NCBI GenBank assembly: GCA_965232285.1
Contig: CBDDPL010000004.1
Coordinates: 1,302,001-1,366,000, forward strand
Length of the DNA: 64,000 nt
From: Denitrobaculum sp965232285
GTDB taxonomy: Bacteria; Pseudomonadota; Alphaproteobacteria; Kiloniellales; Kiloniellaceae
Direction: 5' to 3'
The notes below the pieces were generated by a model. The model was given only the letters and a program-made list of their open reading frames with translations, was not told where the DNA came from and did not search any database. Each line of letters opens with the position of its first letter. Positions within the stretch are counted from its first letter, which is position 1. Shown here in pieces: positions 35,472-43,679 of this stretch. Made by a program: the position numbers and the translations under genes.

Positions 35472-36758
35472 ATGGACGACGGACTATCTCATGGGAGGTT
35501 TGGTTCCGGTTTTAAGAAAAATTTGCTGACGACGACCACGGCCATTCCGGTCGTATTGGGTCTGGCAGTTGGTACGGGCGCAGTTGCCATCAGCATTTCG
35601 GCTTTACCCGGACCTGCTGTCGCCGCTTGTGCCGCAGCGAATCCTTGTAATCCCTGCGCGGCCAAGAACCCGTGCAATCCTTGCGCGGCCAAGAATCCTT
35701 GCAACCCCTGCAATCCTTGCGCAGCCAAGAACCCCTGCAACCCTTGTAATCCTTGCAATCCCTGTGCGGCGGGAAATCCCTGCAATCCGTGCAATCCCTG
35801 CGCAGCGAATGCCTGTAACCCGTGCAACCCCTGCAACCCCTGTGCGGGTGGCGCAGCGGGCGGCGTTTCGGCGCGTTGTATCGTTCCACGACTGGCGTCG
35901 CTGAACCCCTGCGCGGCCAAGAACCCCTGTGCTGCGGCGAGCGCCTGCAACCCGTGCAATCCCTGTGGGGCGAATCCCTGCAATCCCTGCGCAGCCAAGG
36001 CCTGCAACCCCTGTAATCCTTGTGCGGCGAAGGCTTGCAATCCCTGCAATCCCTGCGCGGCGAAGAACCCTTGTAATCCTTGCGCGGCCAAAGCTTGCAA
36101 TCCCTGCAATCCTTGCGCGGCCAAGAACCCCTGCAACCCCTGTGCGGCGGCAAATCCCTGCAACCCGTGCAATCCCTGTGCAGCGGCAAACCCCTGCAAT
36201 CCGTGCAACCCCTGTAATCCTTGCAATCCCTGCGCAGCAGCGGCTTCGGCCGAGCTGACGGATTCGGAGATGATGCGGGTTTACGACTGCATCCTGGATG
36301 AACTGGTCGCCGGCTATGCCAAGTCGGGTAATTCCAGCGCCACGGCCTACAAGGATTGGACCCGCTACTCAAAGATCTCCTACACCTCGGACACCCACGG
36401 CGGCCGCTTCGCGAACAACTACGCGAACTCCGTCGCGGATCCCGAGTACGGGAAGTATGAGGATGGCGGCGAACAGCCGGTCGGCGCCATCCTGGCCAAG
36501 GACACCTTTACGGTCTCCGCGGGCGGTCGCGTGACGCCGGGCCCCTTCTTCCTGATGGAGAAGATGCCGGCGGGCTTTGACGACGAGGGGGGCAACTGGC
36601 GCTATACCCTGATGATGCCGAACGGGCAGATTTTCGGGGTTACCGGCGGCAAGGGCTCCGGCAATGTCGGCTTCTGTAAGGACTGCCATATCGCGGTCGG
36701 CGAAGATCAGGACTTCCAGTTCTTCCTGCCGGAGGAACTGCGGGCGTCCTTGAAGTAG
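35472..36758 (+). CDS. NPC-repeat Cys-rich exported protein fused to cytochrome P460
   Basis: 428 residues, starting at an ATG after GAGGAGGTGGAGAG. Leader about 14-51 (KKNLLTTTTAIPVVLGLAVG, ending AVAA-C). Residues 53-254 are repeats of Asn-Pro-Cys separated by Ala-Ala-Lys or similar, with about 48 Cys by my count; one break near 125-145 (GGAAGGVSARCIVPRLASLN). From about 258 comes a cytochrome P460 domain: DWTRYSKISYTSDTHGGRF, FFLMEKMPAGFDDEGGNWRY, haem site CKDCH at 402-406. P460 haem proteins oxidise small nitrogen compounds or bind NO; whether catalysis is kept is not known. The repeat half could bind metals or carry disulfides. A small protein with the same leader and repeats lies at 40826. 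Confidence 0.8.
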   Translation: MDDGLSHGRFGSGFKKNLLTTTTAIPVVLGLAVGTGAVAISISALPGPAVAACAAANPCNPCAAKNPCNPCAAKNPCNPCNPCAAKNPCNPCNPCNPCAAGNPCNPCNPCAANACNPCNPCNPCAGGAAGGVSARCIVPRLASLNPCAAKNPCAAASACNPCNPCGANPCNPCAAKACNPCNPCAAKACNPCNPCAAKNPCNPCAAKACNPCNPCAAKNPCNPCAAANPCNPCNPCAAANPCNPCNPCNPCNPCAAAASAELTDSEMMRVYDCILDELVAGYAKSGNSSATAYKDWTRYSKISYTSDTHGGRFANNYANSVADPEYGKYEDGGEQPVGAILAKDTFTVSAGGRVTPGPFFLMEKMPAGFDDEGGNWRYTLMMPNGQIFGVTGGKGSGNVGFCKDCHIAVGEDQDFQFFLPEELRASLK

Positions 36759-36799
36759 CCCTCCGCAACGCTTGAGACTGAGAGCGTTCTGATGAGTTG

Positions 36800-36845
36800 A
36801 TCGGGATGTGTTGCTACGCAGGTGGCGGCGCATCCCGATTTTTTT
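36800..36845 (+). terminator. Rho-independent terminator after NPC-P460 gene
   Basis: ATCGGGATG (36800-36808) pairs with CATCCCGAT (36831-36839), followed directly by six Ts (36840-36845), 41 bases after the stop. Confidence 0.8.
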
Positions 36846-36974
36846 ACCGGCTGTGTTCTTTCAGCGCTGGTCCGCTGCACCTGGGCCTGGACCTGTGCAG
36901 AAGCCTGTAACCGAACAGGCTCGCACCGCGTCTTACTTTGCGAAGCCAGCGTCAAAAAAGGATTGGATGTAAAG

Positions 36975-37397
36975 ATGTCTCTGAAAGCTGTTTCCCTCGT
37001 GGCGGCCATCGTGTCCCTCGCCCTCGCTGCCCCCATGACCGCCGTGCAGGCGGAAAGCATCGCTCTGGAAGGGGTCGAGTGGAGCGGCGATCCGGCCAAG
37101 GGCAAGAAGGTCGCGAAGAAATGCGTCGCCTGTCACACCATCGGCAGCACCGGCAAGGGCCGGATCGGGCCGAACCTGACCGGTGTTTTCGGCCGGACCT
37201 CAGGGACACTCGAAGGCTATAAGTACTCCAAAGCCATGAAGGCGGCGAACATCGTCTGGTCGGCGGCAACCCTGGACGAATTTCTGACCAAGCCGAAGAA
37301 GTTCGTACCCAAGACCAAGATGTCTTTTGGCGGACTCAAGAAGGCCGATCAGCGCCACGATCTGATCGCTTTTATCTTCCAGGAGTCGGCCCAGTAA
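36975..37397 (+). CDS. Class I cytochrome c
   Basis: 140 residues from the ATG at 36975; the frame is open upstream but without signal. Signal peptide with cleavage near VQA-ES. Haem site CVACH near 51-55, GRIGPNLTGVFGR after it, and the distal Met in VPKTKMSFGGLKK near 117, so the haem is His/Met ligated as in cytochromes c2/c550. A soluble periplasmic electron carrier. It follows the P460 protein, which needs an electron acceptor, so pairing is plausible. Confidence 0.9.
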   Translation: MSLKAVSLVAAIVSLALAAPMTAVQAESIALEGVEWSGDPAKGKKVAKKCVACHTIGSTGKGRIGPNLTGVFGRTSGTLEGYKYSKAMKAANIVWSAATLDEFLTKPKKFVPKTKMSFGGLKKADQRHDLIAFIFQESAQ

Positions 37398-37475
37398 CGA
37401 GGGTGCAGTAACGAAGAAAGGGCAGAGGGGGCGTTTTGCTGTAGACTGACGCCGCCTCTGAGTGAGGTTGGGTTC

Positions 37476-37973
37476 ATGAGACGGGTAAAGACTTTCGCGG
37501 CAATGGCCGGGGCTTCGGCGCTGCTGGCCTTGATCAACACGGTTAACGCCGAGACGCTCACCGGCGCATCACGCATCATTGATGGTGATTCGCTTGAAGT
37601 GGCCGGCCAAAAGATCGATCTCCAGGGGGTCGATGCGCCGGAGTTGGGCCAGACCTGTAGCTGGCCGAACAAGGAAATCGACTGCGGTCTGATCGCCAAG
37701 GCGGCTTTGATGGACCTGACGGCGGGTACGCCTGTCGTCTGCGAACTCGAAGCCAGGGCGCAGGACGGCAACAGCCTTGGTGTCTGCCGTGCGGCGGGTT
37801 ACGATCTGGCCGAAGGTATGGCGCATACGGGCTGGGCACTGGCGACCGACGACGCGCCCCGCCGCTACAAGACGGCGATGCTGGGCGCGCAGAACGCCGG
37901 ACGTGCTTTGTGGAAAGGGCGTTTTACGCCGCCCTGGATATGGCGCGCGAACAAGGAAGAGGCCGGAAAGTAA
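37476..37973 (+). CDS. SNase-fold exported protein lacking catalytic arginines
   Basis: 165 residues with a signal peptide cleaved near VNA-ET. The fold is that of staphylococcal nuclease: SRIIDGDSLEVAGQKIDLQG, then VDAPELGQTC, and GYDLAEGMAHTGWALA. In active members an Arg stands five residues before the Asp of V-D-A-P-E, and a second in a YGR motif; here the first position is Asp (KIDLQGVD) and the second region reads AQDGNSLGVC. So it is probably not a nuclease. Conserved Cys residues suggest disulfides. It lies in the NPC/cytochrome cluster. Confidence 0.75.
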   Translation: MRRVKTFAAMAGASALLALINTVNAETLTGASRIIDGDSLEVAGQKIDLQGVDAPELGQTCSWPNKEIDCGLIAKAALMDLTAGTPVVCELEARAQDGNSLGVCRAAGYDLAEGMAHTGWALATDDAPRRYKTAMLGAQNAGRALWKGRFTPPWIWRANKEEAGK

Positions 37974-38050
37974 TCCTCCCTTGTCTGCGCAATGGAAAAG
38001 AGATCCGCTGTGTGAGAGAGGCGGGCGAGAATTGACGCAAGAGGGATAAG

Positions 38051-38800
38051 ATGACCGGTAGTGATTTGATGGCGGGGCTCAGCAAGGCCCGGCTCGAGGA
38101 CATGGCCAAGGCCGGCGCGGAAATTGTCGAGGCCTATCGTGTTCTGAATAAGACTTCGGCCAACGTGGTCGGCCAGGTCCTGGCCAATCAGGGCACCTTC
38201 TACGAATGGGACCACTACCCCAGCGGCGATGTCTACGACGGCGACACCTTCAGCCAGTACTACTACCACGCCCATCGGGGCACCACCGGCGAGAACGGCC
38301 ATTTCCATACTTTCCTCCGGTCCGGCGGCATGCCGAAGGGTATCTGGCCGGCGCCTTATGAAGGTGACGGCACGCGCCCCATGGGCGAGGACGCGCTGGC
38401 CCATATCGTGGCCATCTCGATGGACCGCCAGGGCTTTCCCATCGCGCTCTTCACCACCAACCGCTGGGTCACGGGCGAGACCTTCTATACGGCGGACGAC
38501 GTGATCAAGATGCTGGATAAGTTCCTGATCGATCACACTTTCCCCTGCCTGGCGGCCAACAACTGGATCAGCGCCATGATGCGCCTCTTCCGCCCGCAGG
38601 TCGAAGTCCTGCTGCGCGAGCGAGACGTTGAGATCGATAAATGGCAGGCCGCACATCCGGCGGACGATGTCTACGAAGACCGCGGGCTCGAGGTGACTTC
38701 GAGCGTCCAGATCTCCGTCGACGAGCAGGTCAAGGCGGTCCACAAGGCCCTGTCCGAAGCCCCGGCCGAGAAGCTCTTCCTCAGCAGCTCCTGGGGCTAA
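38051..38800 (+). CDS. Conserved hypothetical protein, DUF6969-like
   Basis: 249 residues, no signal peptide. The most distinctive part is EWDHYPSGDVYDGDTFSQYY (about 52-71), followed by YYHAHRGTTGENGHFHTFLR, with His residues that could bind metal. I believe this is the group labelled DUF6969, but that is from memory. A central part ALAHIVAISMDRQGFPIALF and LIDHTFPCLAANNWISAMM look conserved. Cytoplasmic, function unknown. It converges on the YeeE/YedE gene across a bidirectional terminator. Confidence 0.6.
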   Translation: MTGSDLMAGLSKARLEDMAKAGAEIVEAYRVLNKTSANVVGQVLANQGTFYEWDHYPSGDVYDGDTFSQYYYHAHRGTTGENGHFHTFLRSGGMPKGIWPAPYEGDGTRPMGEDALAHIVAISMDRQGFPIALFTTNRWVTGETFYTADDVIKMLDKFLIDHTFPCLAANNWISAMMRLFRPQVEVLLRERDVEIDKWQAAHPADDVYEDRGLEVTSSVQISVDEQVKAVHKALSEAPAEKLFLSSSWG

Positions 38801-38827
38801 GGCCACAAGCCTTCTTATGGCTTTCGA

Positions 38828-38861
38828 AAAGGCGCGGTTCCCACTCCAGGGACCGCGCTTT
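38828..38861. terminator. Bidirectional terminator between convergent genes
   Basis: AAAGGCGCGGTTCCC (38828-38842) pairs with GGGACCGCGCTTT (38849-38861), leaving one bulged T. There are A residues on the left and T residues on the right, so it can serve both the rightward gene ending at 38800 and the leftward gene ending at 38860. Confidence 0.75.
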
Positions 38862-40062
38862 AGAGTCTGAAGAGGGGCCTGAGCCGGACGCCGATGTAGT
38901 TGCCCGGGGTGGCGCAGGCGATCCAGACCCAGCCGTGCAGGCTGGTGGAGGCGACGCCGCTGAAGAAGGCGCCGATATTGCAGCCGTAGGACAGCCGCGC
39001 ACCGTAGCCCATCACCAGGCCGCCCAGGACCGCGGCGGAGAGCGAGCCCAGAGGAATGCGCGAGGGCAGGGCGAGGCGCCCCGCCAGGGCCGCGGCCAGA
39101 AAGGCGCCCAGGATGATCCCGAAGTTCATCACCGAAGTGACATCCTGCAGCAGCCCGCGCTCCAGCGCCGTCTGCTGAAAGCCGCCGGTCCAGAAACCGC
39201 TGGTCATGGGGTCCCAGCCCAGGAGCACCGCGCCCTTCGCCGCCCAGAGCGAGAAGGCCCAGGTGATCGACCAGGGATGTCCCGCGACCAGCAGGGTCAG
39301 CCAGTTGAAGAGCGCCAGCAGCAGAGCCGAGAGCAGCAGTGGCCAGGGACCGCGCAGCAACTGCCTAAAGGAAAAGGCTTCAATATCCCACAGCGCGCGT
39401 TTGCGTTCGCCGCCCAGCAGACGCATGACGGCGTAAATCGACCCGAGTAGAGCCAACTGCAGTGGGAGGGCGATCTCCCAGCCGAATTTCTGGCTGAGGG
39501 AAACCGCGCCGACACCCGGTGCCTGGGACCACCAGGCGAGATCCAGGCTGCCCCAGAAGGCGCCGATACAGAAGAAAATCAGGACCAGGAGTGTGCGCAG
39601 GCTGCCGCCGCCCGCGGCGAAGAGAGTGCCGGAGGCGCAGGAGCCGCCGAGCTGCATACCGATGCCGAAGATGAAGGCGCCGAAGGCCATGGAGAGGCTG
39701 ACCGGCGCCACCGCCCCGCCGACGCCGTGGCCGAAGGCCTCGCCCTGGGCGAGGATCGGTGCGAAGAGCAACAGGGCAACGGCGAGCATGATGAGTTGCG
39801 CGGTCACACCGGAGATATCGCCCTCAGCCAGAGCCCGCCGGTAAGCGCCGGTGAAACCGAAGGCGGCGTGATAGAGCGAAAGCCCCAGCCCGAGCCCGAT
39901 GGCGAAGAGCAGGGCCTGTTTCAGGCTGATCATCGCGGTTGCCGTCACCAGCAGCGCGATGGCCGTCAGCGCGATCAGCAGCGCCGTGATCTGAATGGGG
40001 CGACCACCGAGCGAGGGTTCGGCGCTGGGAGAAACGGTTCCGGAAGGGGCGGCGAGACTCAT
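38860..40062 (-). CDS. YeeE/YedE family transporter (thiosulfate/sulfur type)
   Basis: 400 residues, about ten membrane helices. The YeeE/YedE signature with essential Cys is present twice: GIGMQLGGSCASGTLFAAGG (about 136-155) and GYGARLSYGCNIGAFFSG (about 350-367), the second close to that of the thiosulfate channel TsuA. Pfam-type members move thiosulfate or other sulfur species through stacked Cys. The exact substrate is inferred only. The DUF302 gene lies 15 bases upstream on the same strand, so the two are an operon. Confidence 0.88.
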   Translation of the reverse strand: MSLAAPSGTVSPSAEPSLGGRPIQITALLIALTAIALLVTATAMISLKQALLFAIGLGLGLSLYHAAFGFTGAYRRALAEGDISGVTAQLIMLAVALLLFAPILAQGEAFGHGVGGAVAPVSLSMAFGAFIFGIGMQLGGSCASGTLFAAGGGSLRTLLVLIFFCIGAFWGSLDLAWWSQAPGVGAVSLSQKFGWEIALPLQLALLGSIYAVMRLLGGERKRALWDIEAFSFRQLLRGPWPLLLSALLLALFNWLTLLVAGHPWSITWAFSLWAAKGAVLLGWDPMTSGFWTGGFQQTALERGLLQDVTSVMNFGIILGAFLAAALAGRLALPSRIPLGSLSAAVLGGLVMGYGARLSYGCNIGAFFSGVASTSLHGWVWIACATPGNYIGVRLRPLFRL

Positions 40063-40077
40063 TGCTGAGACGGATCG

Positions 40078-40554
40078 CTACTTGAGGGAATCTTCGACGA
40101 TCCGGGCCACGATCACGTCCAGTTCGGCCCCCAGTTCGTCGAGCGCGGCGATCTGGTAGTCGCCGAAGGTGTGGCTGGGCAGGCGGTAGCTGAGGCGCGC
40201 GGCGCCGTCCGGCTGCTCGGTGACGTAGAGCCGGATCGGCGCTTCGATGCCGGCCGCTTCGCTGGCTTCCAGCATGCGCACTGCGAAGTCCGGGCGGAAG
40301 ATCATAAAGACGCGATTACCCGGAATGGTGACGCCGATCGACTTGGCCCCACAATTGGCACAGGCCTGAGCGACCAAACCCATCTTATTCTTCTTGATTG
40401 AGGCCGTGAGACTAGCGGTGAAATCGTCGAAGGCTCGTTTGGTCTCGATGACCTGGAAGCCGCTATGGGGAGAAGAATCCTTTGCCAGGACATCACCGGC
40501 GGGCGCCGTGGAGCTTAAAAACAAGGCAAGAAAGACTGGAAAAATCCAACGCAT
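40078..40554 (-). CDS. DUF302 family exported protein
   Basis: 158 residues with a signal peptide (MRWIFPVFLALFLSSTAPAG). The DUF302 pattern is clear: SFDDF-type KRAFDDFTASLTASIKKNKMG, then VFMIFRPDFAVRMLEASEAA, APIRLYVTEQPDGAARLSYR, and a C-terminal LDELGAELDVIVARIVEDSL. A CANCG motif near 64-68 is not universal in the family. DUF302 proteins often sit beside sulfur or redox genes; function unknown. First gene of the operon with the YeeE/YedE transporter. Confidence 0.85.
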   Translation of the reverse strand: MRWIFPVFLALFLSSTAPAGDVLAKDSSPHSGFQVIETKRAFDDFTASLTASIKKNKMGLVAQACANCGAKSIGVTIPGNRVFMIFRPDFAVRMLEASEAAGIEAPIRLYVTEQPDGAARLSYRLPSHTFGDYQIAALDELGAELDVIVARIVEDSLK

Positions 40555-40825
40555 GCTGTGTCTCCGCGTTTGGGCTTGGCGTGTCTGGACACTACCTCAT
40601 ATTGCCCTGCAGCAATCGCGCTTCACCGTTAATTGATCGGCAATTTACACGGAAAATCATCGCTTTGGGTTAAATTTGCATCTGTCCGATCACTTAGTTT
40701 CACGACGCTGTGGGAAGGGGCTGAAAGAAAAACGCGAGACGCCATTTGCACAGTGTAACGAGGAACGGCAGTCCGTCGTTCCGGAATCCTCTGTCTGGGG
40801 GTTCGTTAACTCGAGGAGTGTAGAG

Positions 40826-41122
40826 ATGAGTAAAAAAACTTCTTATAAGGGCCGGCTTCTTTCTTCCACCACCATCATCCCGGTCATGCTGGGTCTGGCC
40901 GTTGGTCTTGGCACCATGGCTGCTGGCGTGACGGCGCTGCCGAAGGCTTCCTTCGCCGCCTGCTCCCCTTGCGCTGCTAAGAAGGCTTGCAACCCCTGCA
41001 ATCCCTGCGCCGCCAAGAAAGCCTGCAACCCCTGCAATCCTTGCGCTGCGAAAGCTTGCAATCCCTGCAATCCTTGCGCCGCCAAGAACCCCTGCAATCC
41101 CTGCGCGGCTAAATCCAACTAA
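40826..41122 (+). CDS. Small NPC-repeat Cys-rich exported protein
   Basis: 98 residues from the ATG at 40826, after CGAGGAGTGTAGAG, a strong site. Leader YKGRLLSSTTIIPVMLGLAV ending SFAA-C, nearly the same as the leader of the P460 fusion. The mature part is about 53 residues with 13 Cys: SPC, then AAKKAC-NPC-NPC twice, AAKAC-NPC-NPC, AAKNPC-NPC and a final AAKSN. No other domain. Could be a metal-binding or redox-active peptide, or substrate of a modifying enzyme, but no such enzyme is beside it. A clear terminator follows. Confidence 0.8.
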   Translation: MSKKTSYKGRLLSSTTIIPVMLGLAVGLGTMAAGVTALPKASFAACSPCAAKKACNPCNPCAAKKACNPCNPCAAKACNPCNPCAAKNPCNPCAAKSN

Positions 41123-41141
41123 TCTGGATTTAATTCTTTGT

Positions 41142-41186
41142 GGCCGGCCGCCCTCCGCTTTTCGCGGGGCGGCCGGTTCGCTTTTT
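41142..41186 (+). terminator. Rho-independent terminator after small NPC gene
   Basis: CCGGCCGCCC (41144-41153) pairs with GGGCGGCCGG (41167-41176), with an inner CCGC/GCGG pairing, followed by TTCGCTTTTT. Confidence 0.88.
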
Positions 41187-41307
41187 GAGACAGGTCTTTC
41201 CAGCCTAAAGCACAGAGCTTCATTGTCCCGCTAGAGCCTGCTGTGTTACCTCTTGCCGCTGATTTCAGGGCGTAGGGCCCATTCAGCGGAGCGTTGCGGA
41301 CAATCCC

Positions 41308-42702
41308 ATGAGCGAGAGTGGTGACGGCGAGCGGTACGCCGGGATGCGGGCGGCTGCCCAGAAGATCTACATGGCCGGCGTGGCGGCCGCTGATCCGGCC
41401 GAAGCCGTGCGCCGTGCCCTGCGGTGGGACGGTCGGAGGCTGGAGATTGCTCTCTCGCCCGGGGACGGCGCGGCTGAAGTCAGGCGCGGTGAATGGTCCC
41501 GGATCCGCGTCATCGCCTTTGGCAAGGCCGCGACGGCCATGGCGCGTGCGGCCGGTGAGCTCCTTCCCGGGGATCTCTTTCACGGCGACGGCGTGATCGT
41601 CACCAATCACGAAAACGCGGCCCAGGAGGCCAAGGACGCCCTGCCCGGGTTTGAACTGATCGGCGCCGGACATCCCCTGCCGGACGAGGGCGGCCTGCGT
41701 GGCGCACGGCGCGCGATGGCGATCGCCGGGCAGGCAGAGGAGGGCGAACTGGTCCTGGTTTTGGTCAGCGGCGGCGGCTCCGCCCTGATGCCCGCGCCGG
41801 CCGCGCCCATCACGCTAGAAGAAAAGATTGCGACCACGGATCTGCTGCTGGCCTGCGGCGCGGATATCGTGCAGATCAACTGCGTGCGCAAGCATCTCTC
41901 CGACTTCAAGGGCGGGGGACTGACCCGCATGGCCGCGCCGGCGGATCTCCATGCGCTGATCCTTTCCGATGTCATCGGCGACGATCTCAGCGCGATTGCC
42001 AGCGGCCCGACGGTGCCTGATGCCACGACCTTTGCCGAGGCCATCGCGATTCTGGAGGAGGGCGGTGTCTGGGACCGCGTGCCGGCGAGCGTAAAGACGC
42101 GGCTCGAGCAGGGCCGCGCCGGCGATACCGCCGAAACGCCGAAGCCTGGTGACGAGATCTTCGCGCGTGCTGGCGCGAGCCTGATCGGCAGCAACGGTAT
42201 GAGCCTCTCCGCCGGGGAGCGCGCGGCGCGGGACCTCGGATATGAGACCCGGATCGTGAGCGACGCGCTCTGCGGTGAGGCGCAGGATGCGGCGGGGGTC
42301 TTTCTTAGGGAAGCTCAGTCTGCCAGGCCGGACGCCGGGCGGCCGCTGGCCTTGCTGGCGGGCGGTGAGACGACCGTTACCCTGCGCGGTGACGGCCGCG
42401 GCGGCCGCAATCAGGAAATGGCGCTTGCCTTCGCGTTGCAGGCGCAAGGTCTTCACGGAGACTGGACCTTCCTGAGTGGCGGCACGGACGGGCGCGACGG
42501 TCCCACCGATGCGGCGGGTGGTCTGGTCGATCCCGGGAGCCTCGGACGGATGAGCGGCGCAGGCGGAGATGCTGCGGCTCTGCTTGCCAACAATGATTCC
42601 TATCATGCGCTGGCGCTCGCCGGCGATCTCATCAAGCCTGGCGCGACCGGCACCAACGTGGCCGATCTGCAGGTCCTGCTGCTGAATTCAGACGGCCTGT
42701 GA
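41308..42702 (+). CDS. Glycerate 2-kinase (MOFRL family)
   Basis: 464 residues. Phosphorylates glycerate to 2-phosphoglycerate in serine-cycle or glyoxylate/tartrate metabolism. N-terminal glycerate-kinase Rossmann part: RVIAFGKAATAMARAAGELL, GAGHPLPDEGGL and VLVLVSGGGSALMPAP. C-terminal MOFRL domain: LLAGGETTVTLRGDGRGGRN followed by QEMALAFAL, FLSGGTDGRDGPTDAAGG and PGATGTNVADLQVLL. Length fits the GckA/TtuD group. The start has no strong ribosome site; an ATG 12 codons downstream is an alternative. Confidence 0.92.
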   Translation: MSESGDGERYAGMRAAAQKIYMAGVAAADPAEAVRRALRWDGRRLEIALSPGDGAAEVRRGEWSRIRVIAFGKAATAMARAAGELLPGDLFHGDGVIVTNHENAAQEAKDALPGFELIGAGHPLPDEGGLRGARRAMAIAGQAEEGELVLVLVSGGGSALMPAPAAPITLEEKIATTDLLLACGADIVQINCVRKHLSDFKGGGLTRMAAPADLHALILSDVIGDDLSAIASGPTVPDATTFAEAIAILEEGGVWDRVPASVKTRLEQGRAGDTAETPKPGDEIFARAGASLIGSNGMSLSAGERAARDLGYETRIVSDALCGEAQDAAGVFLREAQSARPDAGRPLALLAGGETTVTLRGDGRGGRNQEMALAFALQAQGLHGDWTFLSGGTDGRDGPTDAAGGLVDPGSLGRMSGAGGDAAALLANNDSYHALALAGDLIKPGATGTNVADLQVLLLNSDGL

Positions 42703-42797
42703 CCGCAGGGCGGCTCCTGCCATAAATTCGCCTATCCTGGATATGCTTCATTGGTGTTATCTTTCGCCAATCGAGTGCAGACGGGAAGAAAAGCGAA

Positions 42798-43655
42798 ATG
42801 GATTACGACAGCGTCCGGCGCGCTTACGCGATGCAGGTTCTGGCCGCCGCGCAAATCGAGAACCCGGCTTTGGAAGACGCCTTCGCGGCAGTGAAGCGCG
42901 AGGATTATCTGGGATCGGGGCCGTGGGACATCCTGCGCTGGGGAAAGGGCTATGTCACCACGCCCACGGCGGACCCGGTCTATCTCTACAGCAACGATCT
43001 GGTTGCGATCGACAGCGCACGCTACCTGAACAACGGCCAGCCGGCGTTGCACGCGCTGCTCGCCGACCGGGCAGGGCCGAAACCGGGAGAGCATGCGGTG
43101 CACATCGGCGCGGGCGTCGGCTACTACAGCGCTATCCTGGCCGAGATGGTCGGAGCCTCGGGACGGGTGACGGCCGTGGAATACGACTCTGAGCTTGCCG
43201 CCCGCGCGGAGAGCAATCTCGCCGCGCTGCCGCAGGCGCTGGTCAAACAGGGCGATGGGGCGCAGGTCGAATTCGAGCCCGCGGATGTCATCTACGTCAA
43301 CGCCGGTGCGACCCATCCGGCGGAGAACTGGATTACCCGTTTGCGCGATGGCGGGCGTCTGATCCTGCCCCTGACCACCCGGCGCGGTTTCAACGCGGCC
43401 GATGACGCCACGCCGATCGAACGCCGCGGTGCGGTCTTCCGGATTGAGCGTCAGGGAGAGGCATTTCTGGCCAGGTGGATTTCGGCCGTGGCGATCTTCC
43501 CCTGCGAGGGTGCGCGGGACGAGGCGGCGGAGGTTGCGCTGGCTGCGGCCCTGGATAAGGGCGGCTGGCAGGAGGTGACCAGCTTTCACTACGGCGCTGA
43601 GCTGCCGCCGGCGGAGGACTGCTGGCTTACAGCGCCGGGCTGGTGTCTCTGCTAG
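42798..43655 (+). CDS. Protein-L-isoaspartate O-methyltransferase-like protein
   Basis: 285 residues, starting at an ATG with GGGAAGAAAAG upstream. The PCMT fold: VKREDYLG near 35, a long substrate loop, motif I VHIGAGVGYYSAILAEMVG near 102 (Gly-rich as in PCMT GTGSGY), and VTAVEYDSELAARAESNLA. It is longer than classical PCMT (about 210) and the signature is altered, so another protein or small-molecule substrate is likely. It ends just before element A. Confidence 0.75.
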   Translation: MDYDSVRRAYAMQVLAAAQIENPALEDAFAAVKREDYLGSGPWDILRWGKGYVTTPTADPVYLYSNDLVAIDSARYLNNGQPALHALLADRAGPKPGEHAVHIGAGVGYYSAILAEMVGASGRVTAVEYDSELAARAESNLAALPQALVKQGDGAQVEFEPADVIYVNAGATHPAENWITRLRDGGRLILPLTTRRGFNAADDATPIERRGAVFRIERQGEAFLARWISAVAIFPCEGARDEAAEVALAAALDKGGWQEVTSFHYGAELPPAEDCWLTAPGWCLC

Positions 43656-43679
43656 GACCTGACCAACCCTCTGAGCTTA

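Noticed and set aside
35489..36226. Minus-strand 245-codon frame with Gly-Leu-Gln repeats
   Set aside because: It is the exact antisense of the NPC repeat array. The regular composition follows from the repeats; no start signal, and the plus strand has the strong ribosome site and leader.
35650..36230. CRISPR-like array in the NPC gene
   Set aside because: Repeats are short, in frame and coding, with no unique spacers and no cas genes.
35472..36758. Methanobactin or bufferin system
   Set aside because: No DUF692/MNIO, DUF2063 or methanobactin-type modification genes in the neighbourhood, and the NPC repeat does not look like either precursor. A distant enzyme cannot be ruled out.
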